From contig JAOPHQ010006539.1 of the NCBI GenBank assembly GCA_030340625.1, forward strand, positions 249,501 to 313,500: a stretch of DNA of 64,000 bases. Direction: 5' to 3'. Both the position numbers and the translations under genes were made by a program. This document shows, one piece after another, positions 32,846 to 43,674 of the stretch; the first letter of the stretch is position 1, and every line of letters starts with the position of its first letter. Source of the DNA: Merluccius polli (taxonomy: Eukaryota; Chordata; Actinopteri; Gadiformes; Merlucciidae). The notes beneath the pieces were generated by a model that was not told the origin of the DNA, did no database searches, and worked only from the letters and a program-made list of their open reading frames with translations.

Positions 32846-33514
32846 CTATTCTGGTGGGGGAACTCCTTCTGCGGCTGGAGGTGTTCTCTCAAGGCCAAAG
32901 GTTCTTACTATTGGCGGTGCAGAAGACTCTATGGCTGGAAACGAGGCGAGTCGCAGTCCCTCGTCACCCGTGGCGTGCAGTGTGATGGTCTCAGGGCCCA
33001 GGCGAAGTGTAGCTCTGGATATATCCACCACGGCTCCCCATTTGGTCAGCATGTCTAGCCCAATGATGCAGGGGTCCTGTATTCTGGCTAACTAAAACTT
33101 GTGGTCCACCATGTGGCCAGCAGCAGTCACTTTGAGGGACTTTTGTCCCAACATCTTAGTGCATGCCCCAGTGACAGTGGTGATGTGGCGCTTGGTAGGA
33201 GTCCAGCCCAGTGGGCTTGGCAGCTCTGTCCCAAGTAGTGTCCCTGGCCGGAGGAGGGAGATGGTGGACCCTGTGTCCACCAGGGCCCTGCACCGGGTGG
33301 CATCAATGTCATAGTCCATATATAGTCCGACGGCCCGGCCTAGTCGGTCGATTTGTAATCCAGCTTTGGTGGGGAAGGAAGGGGTTGTTCTGGATGGCGG
33401 TTCTCCCATTGTGCCACCCCCTCTTAGTTTGACGTCGGCTGAGGGGCTGGGCTCCGTGGCGCTGGGGCTGGGCAGTAGCGTGCGATGTGGCCTGGTTCTC
33501 CACACCGGTAACAC
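32846..33514 (-). pseudogene. Gypsy aspartic protease region with an in-frame stop
   Basis: Contains the retropepsin block CRALVDTGSTISLL (DTG catalytic aspartate) and, downstream, IIGLDMLTKWGAVVD, the second conserved part of the fold. A TAG at 33092-33094 interrupts the two halves in the same frame. The frame ends at the L2 insertion. The protease would cleave the gag-pol polyprotein. Confidence 0.88.
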
Positions 33515-34416
33515 CCTTCCGTCGAGCGATCGGCAGTCCTCCTGGGTCCCCGACGTGGCCGTTGTGGGGGTGCTTGACAGGTGAGTTGACAGGTCACTTC
33601 TTCGCTGTCACTGTCTTGGAGGTCTGCTTGGCGGGTTTGGTGCCTCACGTTGGTGGGGCGGGCCGTTGTGCCCAGTACGTGTTCCACACGTTCGGCTTCG
33701 CTCAGTGCCTCGGCCAAGGTCTTTGGTGCGCACAGGCGAATGTGCTCTTGTAGTCGCTCCGGCTGGAGCCCCCTGGTGAATGCTTGGAGGGCAAGTTCTT
33801 CCTGGGACGCAGGGTCAAAGGTGGAGTATCCTTGCCGTGCGTGAAGGCGGAGATCCGCTGTGAAAGCCCCCAGGCTCTCTCCCTGTCTCCTCCAACGGTT
33901 GACCAGCTTGTCCCGGGCGTCATCAGCGTAGTCGCGTCGCCCAAAGCGGTGTCGTAGCGCCCTCTCAATGGCCCACCAGTCAAAATGTTCTTGTGGCTGG
34001 AGATCAACAAGGATCTGCAGTGCTTTCCCTTCCAGGGCAAGAGCTACTTGCACTGCTGTTTCCTCAGCTGACCAGCCATTGAACTGTGCGGCCAGCCTGA
34101 CTTGTATCAGGTAAGTCTCTGGTGGTGTCTCTCCATTGTAGCGTGGGAGCTTCATTGTGCCACGCCGGGGGGCTGCTGACATCATCGGGGTCGGCGAGTC
34201 ACCAATTGCCGCTGGTTGAAGGGGCGGTGAGGCGGCCATGTGTCCCACCCCCGCCGACGCCGCCGTTTTGAAGGCACCGTCCGACCCGGGGCCTGTGGAA
34301 GCACAGCGGCGGCGAGGCCTGTGGGAGCGCACCGGCGGCGCTGCAAGACCCGGCGATTCCCCACTGGATGTCCCGGCGGCGGTCTTTGGCTGCCAGCCGG
34401 GGTTCGCTGGCTCCAT
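33424..34416 (-). CDS. gag: Gypsy gag-like protein
   Basis: 330 codons open from the ATG at 34416. The N-terminus is Pro/Arg-rich, then a capsid-like helical region (MKLPRYNGETPPETYLIQV, WAIERALRHRFGRRDYADDA). A CCHC zinc knuckle (CYRCGEPGHIARYC) near the C-terminus binds RNA. Gag forms the retrotransposon particle. It ends before the protease, which is in another frame. An upstream open stretch reaches 34600, so the true start is uncertain. Confidence 0.85.
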   Translation of the reverse strand: MEPANPGWQPKTAAGTSSGESPGLAAPPVRSHRPRRRCASTGPGSDGAFKTAASAGVGHMAASPPLQPAAIGDSPTPMMSAAPRRGTMKLPRYNGETPPETYLIQVRLAAQFNGWSAEETAVQVALALEGKALQILVDLQPQEHFDWWAIERALRHRFGRRDYADDARDKLVNRWRRQGESLGAFTADLRLHARQGYSTFDPASQEELALQAFTRGLQPERLQEHIRLCAPKTLAEALSEAERVEHVLGTTARPTNVRHQTRQADLQDSDSEEVTCQLTCQAPPQRPRRGPRRTADRSTEGCYRCGEPGHIARYCPAPAPRSPAPQPTSN

Positions 34417-34574
34417 CAGCTCTTCTCTCTGATGCTGGCTTGCCGTTTATTTTCCTCGGCCGGGCTCCTTCGATGGCATGTAGCTGAGTGATGAGTTCCT
34501 CAATCTCTTGGGGGAGTGTTGGTTTATCCCACTTCATCTTACTCCATCTTGCTTTATCCCACTTCTGTGGCCAA

Positions 34575-34888
34575 TGTGGCGAGCTATGTCTAGTGAGCAA
34601 GACGCGGAGAGATGAGCTCTTAATTCACAAGTACTTTATTATGGCACCGTCCCGAAAAAAACAACTTAACAACACTTATTAACGAGAGAGGCAGAGGGTC
34701 GCGCGATCAACCGTCCGTTGAGCAATGATGCTCTCTGACTCATCCCCATGACAACAGTAAAACAAACCAGTGAACGTAAGGAACCCAACATGCTTTGATC
34801 AATTGCTTCCAAACCCTATCTACCAGCAATAACCCCGAATGCCAGAATGTCGCTAAGCATTCGGGAAACACTCCCCCAACACGTTACA
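34575..34888 (-). repeat. 5' LTR of the Gypsy element
   Basis: 314 bases, TG...CA form, uninterrupted, near-identical to the left LTR. It carries the promoter for minus-strand transcription by analogy with the family. The sequence just inside (rc TTGGCCACAGAAGTGGG) would be the primer-binding region; the tRNA match is not determined. Confidence 0.93.
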
Positions 34889-34891
34889 ATA

Positions 34892-34893
<2 letters not shown>

Positions 34894-34938
<45 letters not shown>
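34894..34938. repeat. (TA)n tract at the retrotransposon insertion site
   Basis: The same kind of TA tract ends at 26757 on the other side, so the element entered a TA microsatellite. Confidence 0.9.
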
Positions 34939-34941
<3 letters not shown>

Positions 34942-35251
34942 TATACAACATACAACAACAATCATGATTGACAGACTTGAGAATGTCGTGATAATTATTT
35001 ACGATTAGGCCTAGGCTACCTTTTAAAAATGATTGAAGGATAATATAAGAATATGTCATCAAGGGACTGCACTCATTTAGTTATGATAGTATAATAGTGA
35101 ATATATATTTACATGAATTTCAATATTATATATATCTATTTTTACATTTGAATATGAAATGCGTTCCAGGGGCCAAGAGAAAGCATCCCAAGGGCCGGAT
35201 TTGTCTTGTGGACGCCAATGAATATCCCTGGTCTAAACCTATATGGTGCTA

Positions 35252-35384
35252 ATGGAGTTTGACAACGCTGGCAGTGGATGTAAAGAGGAAGACTGGGGAC
35301 TATCTTCTTCAGGCTTCCTGGAGAATTGCTCTAACCAATTAGAATATCAGGGGGAGGAGTCAATGTTTGGACTGTCTGAGTTAG
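35252..35384 (+). CDS. GPCR exon 1 (extracellular N-terminus)
   Basis: ATG at 35252 opens MEFDNAGSGCKEEDWGLSSS and continues to about 44 residues with an NCS glycosylation site. Ending after TTAG (35384, weak donor GTTGGT) keeps the frame into exon 2. The better-looking donor four bases later (GTAAGA at 35389) would give a stop. The first exon is therefore inferred, not certain. Confidence 0.6.
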
Positions 35385-36043
35385 GTTGGTAAGAGTCTAT
35401 AAAATACAACTATAATACTTTCTAGCTATACTAGCCTATAATATGCTGATTCTATTCTACTCGGTAATGTTTAAAATGAAAATATATCAAATAATTGTTT
35501 CAAGGTGATATACAATATGTAAAAAATGTTCTAACTACAATAATATAACTACATCATTTCTATTGTACTTTTCTTATTTGTGTTGTTCAAAATAGTGTGT
35601 GTGACTGCGGTGTGCATTCTGTTGATGCTGCTTGGCATTCTGGGTAATATGTTAACTATCTTGGTGGTTTGGCTCCGACCCCACATGAGAAGCTCCACAT
35701 ACTTGTACCTGAGTAGCATGGCAGTTAGTGATCTCCTGATTCTACTATTGCTCCCTCTGGATCTGTATAAGGTACATTTACCACATACATATGAACAAAC
35801 ACACACACATACAGGCCCGGTTCTACGGGGGTGCATAAGCATGCATTGCACCCCCAAAAAAATTGTTTGCACCCTCAATTGAAAAAAGGAGGGAGAAAAT
35901 TCTCCCCCGTCGACAATCGCGCCCCCCCCCCCCCCCCCCCCCCGTTGACAATCGCGTACTGGTCCCCACCACTTCTATAGTACTGGTGCACCCCCTGTAA
36001 TCTCAGATGCACCCCAAGGCATTCTGTTCTGGAACCGGGCCTG

Positions 36044-36075
<32 letters not shown>

Positions 36076-39000
36076 TACACACTTCTGCTCTCATAATGTC
36101 TATAACAATGACAAACAGACACAAATATAAATTCTAAAACTGCCCTGTTTTGTCAGCGAAATCCACCAATTCTATTTTTCCATTGATGTTCTTTTGAGAA
36201 GCAATTGAATAATGAGTACAGCATTAGGATTTAAAGGTGCTGTAGGCAAGATTTATGAGCTATTTTTTTTGTGTGATTTGTTAGAAATGGCATAGCCATC
36301 CGTCAAGTTTAAGAGAGTGAAAAGCGCTGTGAGAGTATATGCCTGCCTAGCCAATTTAGATTTTAGATGTTCCCTGCTCATTGCATCTCTTCAATGATTG
36401 GTTCGGGGAATCCAACTTGTCTGTCAATCACAGATGTAGGGCTGTACCTGACTCCCAAGTCGACTCCCGAGTGGCCAGGTCAATCCATAGGCAAAATCCA
36501 ACCATAACATTAGAAGAGAACCAATGTTTAAAATAACGGATGGATATTAAACAAATATTCACGCTCCATAATAAAGCTATCTAAAGCCAGAAGCGAAAGA
36601 CACAATCAGTGGTCCAAGTCTCTGTGGGTCTGTTGGAATTTCACTGGGGATCACCTCTCTATTTTCCCCCACATTCACACCATTGCTTCAACTTTTCAGT
36701 TTTAATCATCCAGATCTTTTTACAATAATGATCAAGATTATTTTGCTGTGGCACTTGCCTGTCAAGGTGTTTTTATGTTGGGCAGATCTAAAATTAAATT
36801 CATCTCCTCTTGAAGAACTAGTTCTCTTGTAATAATCATTTCTCTGACCAATGACCATAACAATAACAAAATTAAAATGAAATGCAACACTTCTCAATGG
36901 CGGAGAAATGTAGGGACTAGGGAGGGAGGGAGCAGAGAGGGATTGGAGTTGCTTATTTTCAAAATCTTTTCCGTATTTTTCTGCTCTCTCTTTACAACTC
37001 TCGAATCTTACCTACAGCACCACCAAGGAAATTGTAATTTGAAATCCAACTTTGGAAAACTTTCAGGGAAACAGTAGCAGTGAAATAAACACTGCATAGT
37101 GCCAAATTTAGTCTATGTTTTATTGGTTCTAGTGTGACTTACTGTTTCTTTTCTATCTGAAGTTGGTTATCTCTCACTTTCTTTCTTTCTATGTATTTCT
37201 CTCCCATTCCTGCCGCACAACCACATTAGCTATGGAGGCCCAGACCCTGGCCTCTGAGTGACATGGCCTGCAAGCTAACCATGTTCCTCTCTGAATGCTG
37301 CACCTTCTCCACCATCCTCCACATCACCTTCCTCTCCCTGGAGAGGTACATGGCCGTCTGCTGGCCAATCGTCGCCAAGACGCTTGTGACGCGCCACCGT
37401 ACCAAGGCCCTGATTGGCTGCCTGTGGCTGGGGGCGGTGCTCAGTGCCACGCCTGTGCTGCTCCTGGTCGGTGTGGAGGATGTGGGGCAGGAACTGGGCT
37501 GGGTGGAGGAGGAGGTACAGTGGTGGGAAAGGAGGGCAGATGATGGGTGGACAGGGAGCGGAAGTATGGAGGATGAGGGACGGTTGACACAGGGGTTTGT
37601 GTCAGCGGCGTGGGAAGGGGGGGTGGATTGGTGGCCGGTGGGGGAGGCGGTAGAAGGCGGAGGAGAAGAGATGAGGGGATGGGATGGGGGAGGTAAGCAG
37701 AAAGAGAGGGAGAAAGTGGGTGACACTGGGCTGTCGGGAATGGCTAGAGGAGGAGGCGAGGCAGACAAAGGAGGAGAAGGTGAAAGAAAGAAAAGTGAAC
37801 CTGGAGGAGCAGTGACGGATGCTGAAACAAATGAGCAAACAATGAGGAGAGAAGGGAGAGACGGAAGAGAAGTCACACAGGGTGACAACATAGAGTGCCG
37901 CTGTACTGACTACGCAGTCTCTTCTGGCCTGATGTCAGCCATGATGATCCTGTCTAACCTGTACTTTCTGGTTTCGCTTGGTATTTTGGCCATGGTCTAC
38001 AGCCTGATTGGACGTACACTGTTGCTCCGCCCCCAAAGCAGCCGTAGAGATCAAAGCCATCGGCACACTGTCAAGATGCTTGGTGAGAAACAAAGTTACA
38101 CTTAAGCTGAATTCACACATGTATAATTCCACGTCACGCTAATGTGTACACATGGGGACAGTATAGCTTTTCCAACCACAAATGTACATGAACCGATGAG
38201 CAAATCCAGAAAAGCTATATATCCATGTGATAAAGATGTTGCAAAATGATTCAAATATAGGCTATACTGCTGAATGGCGTTTGTTGTATCACAACCAACT
38301 GAAAATACAGTGTTTTGATTTTGCTGGGTGCGTTCATTTAATTCTCGTGTCTCCCCGCACTACCATTCAGCGATTACTTGGTGCGAACCGCCGTAGAAAA
38401 GCCCCCTGGCCTTGGCTTAGGTTTTCCTATAGGTTGAAGTTCGACATGTGTAACTTAAAAATGTACTTAGGTTGAACTATGTGAATAATATAATTCCAGT
38501 GATTTTATTTGAATTATATATATATATATATTTATAAATTCTTTTTTTTCAATGTTGGTGTGACTATTAATCGCATTCACCGTCCATCTTCCTGTACCTA
38601 CCATATTGTATGGTGATTATAATGTACAACTTCTTCTCTTCTCTTCTATCTCTTTTGATATGCCTTTCCCCTTTCTCTCTCTCTTCATCCTCACCAATTC
38701 CCAGGAGTTATAGTCTTGGTGTTTATCCTGTGTTGGTTGCCATTCCATATCGGCCGAACCATTCTGTCCTTCTCCCTGGGCTCTACTAGAGGGGGACAGG
38801 ACATGTACATGGGAACCAACACGGACACACACGACAATTCTGACGCATTGGATAACATAGCATCCAAAATCGTCCCACATCTAGTCCCAAACGGAGACAG
38901 GCCACTGTACACCGTCACGGAAGGACACACTGAAAGACACTTTAACAAGGGGAGGGTTGCAGAGATGCACATCAAAGACAGACATACAGACACACCTCCT

Positions 39001-39294
39001 ATTGCTACATACACAAGCCTGCCCACCATCACAGAGGTCAACTACATTCTGCAAGCTACAACCACAAACTACAATATGCAGACCCAAATAGACCCCTACG
39101 TGGTATATTATCTGACTCAATATTTCAACCTGGTGTCTTTTGTGCTATTCTACCTGAGCGCTGCCATCAACCCCCTCCTGTACAACCTGATGTCGGCCCG
39201 ATACAGACAAGCTATGCGCAGCATCATGCACAGCCTTGTGTACGCTCGTGCCGGCTCAGGAAGTGCCCCACACTCCACCACCACCACCATGTGA
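35252..39294 (+). CDS. Ghrelin/motilin-receptor-family GPCR with expanded extracellular loops
   Basis: Class A peptide receptor of the GHSR/MLNR group, four coding exons: 35252-35384, 35596-35771, 37230-38082, 38705-39294; about 583 residues. TM1 has GNMLTILVVWL, TM2 LSSMAVSDLL, and TM3 the disulfide Cys (MACKL) and ERY (about 141-143) in place of DRY. TM5 ends YSLIGRTLLL, TM6 is FILCWLPFHIGR, TM7 SAAINPLLYNLM. The TM6-TM7 block matches GHSR closely (RDQ-H-TVKML, FNLVSFVLFYLSAAINP). Extracellular loop 2 (about 186-326) is about 140 residues, and loop 3 (about 410-515) about 105, against roughly 17 and 11 in ordinary GHSR. Long loop 2 is known for fish GHSR-like receptors and mammalian MLNR; the loop 3 insert is not one I know. 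The Asn-Cys-Ser near residue 31 is a possible N-glycosylation site. The ligand cannot be told from sequence. Confidence 0.9.
35596..35771 (+). CDS. GPCR exon 2 (TM1-TM2)
   Basis: Acceptor AAAATAG, donor AAG|GTACAT; phase 1 in, phase 0 out. Encodes VCVTAVCILLMLLGILGNML, RPHMRSSTYLYLSSMAVSD and LLLLPLDLYK. Confidence 0.92.
35812..36043. mobile_element. 232-bp hAT-type MITE in GPCR intron 2
   Basis: CAGGCCCGGTTCTACGGGGG and the inverse of GGAACCGGGCCTG; perfect 8-bp duplication CACACATA (35804-35811, 36044-36051). It contains a C run at about 35925-35943. Confidence 0.9.
36236..37024. mobile_element. DNA element with GGTGCTGTAGGCAAGAT ends in GPCR intron 2
   Basis: AAAGGTGCTGTAGGCAAGAT near 36232 is mirrored by ATCTTACCTACAGCACC ending near 37021. 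Inside is a hAT-like fragment (TAGGGCTGTACCTGACTCCC at 36445) related to the 14243-14890 repeat. No clean duplication is visible. Confidence 0.55.
37230..38082 (+). CDS. GPCR exon 3 (TM3-TM5 with giant loop 2)
   Basis: Acceptor CACATTAG|C continues LWRPRPWPLSDMACKL. It ends RDQSHRHTVKML plus one base before GTGAGA. The interior 37515-37880 is purine-rich, Gly/Glu/Arg-rich and open throughout. It encodes most of loop 2 before the disulfide cysteine in NIECRCTDYAV. Confidence 0.92.
38705..39294 (+). CDS. GPCR exon 4 (TM6, giant loop 3, TM7, tail)
   Basis: Acceptor TTCCCAG|GA restores the Gly codon split by the intron. Encodes VIVLVFILCWLPFHIGR, a hydrophilic loop of about 105 residues rich in His, Asp and Thr, then QYFNLVSFVLFYLSAAINPL and a short basic tail ending TTTTM before TGA at 39292-39294. 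Confidence 0.93.
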
Positions 39295-40825
39295 ATGACA
39301 TGTGCTGTGCTATTGTCCTAACATGCAAAAAAACTGTCAATATTTGTTTTTATATGTTTATGTTACAATCAATTGATGTAAATATTTCAATATATCTGTC
39401 TGTGTGTGCAAATTGTCTACGACATATTTTAAATAATAGTTTTATTAGAGCCACAACCATATAGGTTTACAGGTAAATATATGTGTTCACAAGTCTGTGT
39501 GTTGTGTGTAAGTGCACTTACCTTTCTACACGTAATAGGGCTATTCTTGGAATTGATGTCATTGGACATAGGGCTGATATTTGGTGTGTATTGCATTACA
39601 CACCCTGATATGTCAGAAGTTGATATTAATGTTTTCATTATAGTCCTGCTTGGCTTTGATTCTTGGTAGCACACTCCCATTCAACAAAATGAACAGTGTG
39701 CAGGCACCACAGTTCACACATCACATCTTGGATATTGACAGTCAGTGTGATGTATCTGAACAAGTGGACTCACTCAGTCCATCTGTATTTGTGCTGTCTC
39801 AAGCACAAGCCTACTGTCAGTCTGTCATCCTAATCCTATACATACATAAGTACATGTAGTAGAATTATTGTTGTTTTGTGGGTTACTTCAGCAACAATAT
39901 GAAAATCAATTTTCTGTATTCTTTGGTATTAGATATACTATAGCGCTGGTTTTCATTCATAACTGTAATTGTTGTGGCATGTTATAGCAATTGCATTGGC
40001 CAGAGATTAATAAACAAAAGTTGAAACTCTTGTGCTTTAAAACACATTTTCTGACCTTCTTCAAACCTGTCCACGTTATTATATCCATGGTAACAGTTGA
40101 TAACCGAAAGATTGTGCCAGGTCTTGCTTCCACATCAACTGGTGGGTTTGTATCATATCATGGACTGGTCTGTACCAACCCAGTCTCACGTCAAAACGTG
40201 TAATAGCTACGTTGGTCCACAATAACAGCTCTAAAATTGTGACATGGCTCAGTTTTTTTGGCCTATTCTTTTCTATCGGCCTGCGTCCACGTCACTTGAC
40301 TGTCAAGCTTCGGTCAAAGCAAAACAAAATGGCTGATAGTCCTTCTTTTCTCAGTGGAAAATGCAATATTTTAAGATAGTTTCGGCATAGAAATACGTTT
40401 TAATAACATTTATAGTGAGAAATGTGTATTTTATTTTCATAATCTTTGTTCAGTGAATGTATATGATGTTTAGTTTGTTAGTTATTACAAATTCTTCCTG
40501 CCCTATCGGTAGGCTACTGTCAACTCTCAACAAAGATGAAAAAAGTGAGATGGCTCACAGAATAGACGCCATGACACCGTAGCCAAATGCTCCCTGCCGT
40601 TTCAGAAGCGGAGCGTTATGGCCGCCGATTTTGTTTACCCAATTGAATCGTGTCCCGGAGCACGATTCAATAGATTAATTTTCGTGGGTTGGTCATTGTT
40701 TGCGCTTAATTTTTTCGTCCACTTGATGGCAGTGTAGTAGATTATTCGGTCACTGCGTGTTGGGCTAGATCCTCCAAATATAGGCCTCTGTTAATGGTGT
40801 GTTTTTAAAAATCTTCTGATGATCT
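39295..40825. other. Presumed 3' UTR of the GPCR and following intergenic sequence
   Basis: AT-rich, no conserved frame. AATAAA-like signals occur (for example AATAAACAAAAG at about 40008), but no particular polyadenylation site can be assigned. Confidence 0.4.
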
Positions 40826-40834
40826 CTTAAATTT

Positions 40835-41580
40835 TGAATTGAAACCTTTATTTAAAATTCTCGGGATTACATTGAGGGCAGCCCTCTTTTTCAATGCAGC
40901 CGAGATACAACAAGGGTTATGCATGAGCCAGTCGAGGCTGTGGGTAGTCTGATCAATAACAACAATAACCAGGCTGAACTACAATATGCATAGATACACA
41001 TTCTTACATCACACATATCATGTCAACACAGACACACACATAAACCTGCATACATACCCACACATACTTGTGCTATAGCACAAGCATATTCATAAGCAAA
41101 TGTGGGTACAAACACACGTACCTATACACACTTTGTAAGGAAGAAAATAAAATAAATAAATAAAAAATAAGAGGTAAAACCAGAATTAAAAGTAGAATTT
41201 AGAGAAAACAGTTACAAACTGGAGTGGGGAGATTTGAGATCAAAACCTTAAATTGCTCAAAAGTTATTAATGACTCAAGTTTAAGGGTGCGTTGGATTAA
41301 GTTCCAGGACATGGGGGCATCAAAGCAGAAAGCTGACTTACCCAGCTCGGTGCGAGCATTGGGAACTGTCAGTAAGAAATAACTGCTGGAGCGGGTCTGA
41401 TAAGCACTTGACTGGCAATTTAATAATAAGGAGATATAGGACGGGAGTTTACCTATGATGGCTTTATAAATAAACTGGATCCAGTGTTTAAAGCGTCTCT
41501 CAGTAAGCGAAGACCAGCCAATTGTGGCATACAAAGTGCAGTGGTGGGTGTTGTAAGAAGCAAATACCCATTTGGTTGGG
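40835..41580 (-). pseudogene. LINE fragment, C-terminal end of RT
   Basis: The minus-strand frame 41534-41199 has WSSLTERRFKHWIQFIYKA and TVPNARTELGKSAF, the C-terminal domain of an L2-like fish LINE. A 3' UTR runs towards 40835 and includes TAAATAAAGGTTTC in antisense. Strongly 5'-truncated. Confidence 0.75.
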
Positions 41581-41766
41581 CTAGAGCCACCAGATTGATA
41601 ACCTTATATGTCCTTTATGCCCTATTTCATATAAAAGAGATACCAGGGCCCTAGCTCACTCCCAAGTCATTACCCCATTTTTTAAATCTTCAGGGCCCAG
41701 TATTTCAAAACTTGTAATCCGGATCCGGATAATCCGGATAATGAAATCCTCCTTTTCTCAGTCCTG

Positions 41767-43086
41767 GGGGGTATACTACGAAGCTCGCTGAACATATCCA
41801 GGCTTTCTTGGGAAAACCTTGATTGCTAAATACGAAACTCGCAATCAGAGTTAAACGGTTCCACGAAGCTCAATAAAGGTAAATTTGTCAAGCCAGGTTT
41901 TCCGCTTTAGGTTCAATGCGCATTCACATAAAAAGGGCGTAACCCAACGTCATTCACCTTGACACAATGGATCCGACGGAGCGAACACGGGCTGTGTATG
42001 TCACTCAGGAGGAGCAAGTAGTGATTATGAACTCATACGAGGAGTTTAAAAAGCAAATAACGGCAAGGGGCGATACAGTTGCTCATGCTGGCAAAAAACA
42101 GCAGATTCTGTGAATGCGTAAGAATTGTTCGCCATTAATCCCAATACTCTATTGGGATTAATGGCGAACAATTCTTACGCATATGATTGCAAAATGCAAA
42201 AGCAACCTCCTACTTGCTTTTTGTGTAATTTAGGGAATTCCTTTCAAATACATCCTATATGTAAGAAACGTATTGCATGTGCTGGATTGTAGCGACGGTG
42301 GTGTGGTGGATTAGGATGTGAGCTGAACGCAGCGACCGGGGTTCATATGTTGCCTGTCCATCATCTTGCCTTTTACCCCCATCTAGATTACCAAACTGGA
42401 TAATTCCATAACATTAATGAATAAATATTCCATATGACATAAGAAATATAACTTATTAAAATACACATAAATGTACTTCACTTGGGAATCGAACCCAGCA
42501 CGAAGAACCTCAAGACTGACGCGCTACCGCCACTCTAACGCTCATTCACGTATACAGGTGTTTTCTTTTACCTCCAAGTTGATAACTTGCAACTTGACAG
42601 TTTGTGTTGGCAAAAAGTTGGGAAACACCACGAACATATTTAGCAGTGTATTTAGGGCAGCTACAACCTTGCGTATCGGAAGGCACCTTTTTGCTTATAT
42701 GTTCGGCATCACCAACTGTATGCAAATATGTTCCCGTGGCAACAAATCGCAGTGAAACACAGACACACTGCGCACGGCTTCTTTTTGTAGCATTGCCCTC
42801 ATAAGGTCCAACGAGGACGATCAAATAGCGAATACCCTCTGATGAGAACCTGTATCTCTCATAAAGGGGTCGGATCTGTCCCGAAAGCGGCGCTCAGCTT
42901 TAAGAAGCTGAACTAATCGGAAAGTCTTCGCTGAAAACCTCCTCCCGACCAGGTTTGGTTGCCAGCATAAGTTACCATGGTGATATAGCGACGCTAAAAG
43001 AGAGCGACTTTCGTAGGACAGCTAACCCAGGCTTTGAGCGCAACATACCTCGCTAACCCACTAATAGAGCTTCGTAGTATACCCCC
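41767..43086. mobile_element. Harbinger-type element C nested in A
   Basis: GGGGGTATACTACGAAGCTC at the left; GAGCTTCGTAGTATACCCCC at the right; CTG duplicated on both sides (41764-41766, 43087-43089), a CWG target. Removing it rejoins TCCTG|GATCAAGG of element A. At 41967-42110 a short frame (MDPTERTRAVYVTQEEQVV) resembles the start of Harbinger Myb/SANT proteins and is broken by a stop. Confidence 0.87.
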
Positions 43087-43212
43087 CTGGATCAAGGTGA
43101 TCCTGCTGACTTTATCCGAGTATTTCAAAACACCGGCAGGGTGGATCACCGTGATCCCCATCTGGGCGGAGACGGATTTCAAAATCTCGTGACGTCGCCT
43201 CCCGATTGAAAC

Positions 43213-43268
43213 ATGGCGGACTACCTCACGAAAGGAGCAGCTGGAAACGCGACATCCACGTCAAAAAT
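43213..43268 (+). pseudogene. Possible first exon of the Myb/SANT gene of Harbinger A
   Basis: ACATGGCGGACTACCTCACG opens MADYLTKGAAGNATSTSK and runs into a perfect GTAAGT donor at 43269. It is likely a remnant 5' exon of the element's second gene. The link to the downstream remnant is inference. Confidence 0.4.
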
Positions 43269-43674
43269 GTAAGTTTACCGTTGAATAATGTGTAGCGGTT
43301 TTAAGACCATACGAATTCCAACCAACATGTCATGCAAGCCAACTTCTTGAATCGTCCCCTAATTAAAACCAGGCCGCAGCGATCTCTAATTGAGCCGCGG
43401 CCGCGCTAACGGGAGCTAACTTGGCTCCATTGACTTGTGTGTTAAGCAGCCAGCGGGATAGCGAGGAAGCTGCTTTGTTGATGAATTTTGCGGTCTATGG
43501 TTTAACTTAAAAGGGAATTAATTGGACGTACATCATACCGTAACTTTTTAAACTAACGCCAACCTGTTCAGAGTTTATTAGCGTTACGTCATTGGCAACA
43601 CAGCAGACTTAGGAAAATAGGCTACATGTGTACAGACTGCTGCAGTACTTTGGAAACGTTACACGGTACGAGTA

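Larger units (their letters stand above)
30274..32852 (+). mobile_element. L2 LINE inserted antisense in the Gypsy pol gene
   Basis: Plus-strand L2/CR1-clade LINE lacking ORF1 and starting just inside the endonuclease. It ends with the characteristic ACAATGACAATAAAGCTTCT tail at 32852. The Gypsy frame stops at 32846 on one side and resumes at 30270 on the other, so this is a clean insertion into the retrotransposon. A short GTGG at both sides may be the target duplication. Confidence 0.88.
26758..34888 (-). mobile_element. Gypsy (Metaviridae) LTR retrotransposon, 5'-to-3' on the minus strand, interrupted
   Basis: Two LTRs (26758-27252 with a MITE inside; 34575-34888) start TGTGGCGAG and end GTTACA as read on the plus strand. 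They differ by only three small differences apart from the MITE, so integration was recent. Read on the minus strand the order is 5' LTR, gag, protease, [L2 LINE], reverse transcriptase, RNase H, integrase, 3' LTR. That order (integrase last) defines Gypsy. A purine-rich tract (GGTGGGGGCTG) abuts the 3' LTR. The flanks are (TA)n, so the 4-5 bp target duplication is ambiguous. Stops, frameshifts and the LINE make it non-autonomous. Confidence 0.93.

Noticed and set aside
37226..37891. 221-residue Pro/Ser-rich minus-strand frame
   Set aside because: Shadow of the purine-rich loop 2 coding region of the receptor on the plus strand.
42470..42545. tRNA-like sequence (GGGAATCGAACCC block and TGGCGGTAGCGCG in antisense)
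   Set aside because: It has A- and B-box resemblance but no convincing cloverleaf, and lies inside transposon C; more likely a SINE-like fragment than a tRNA gene.
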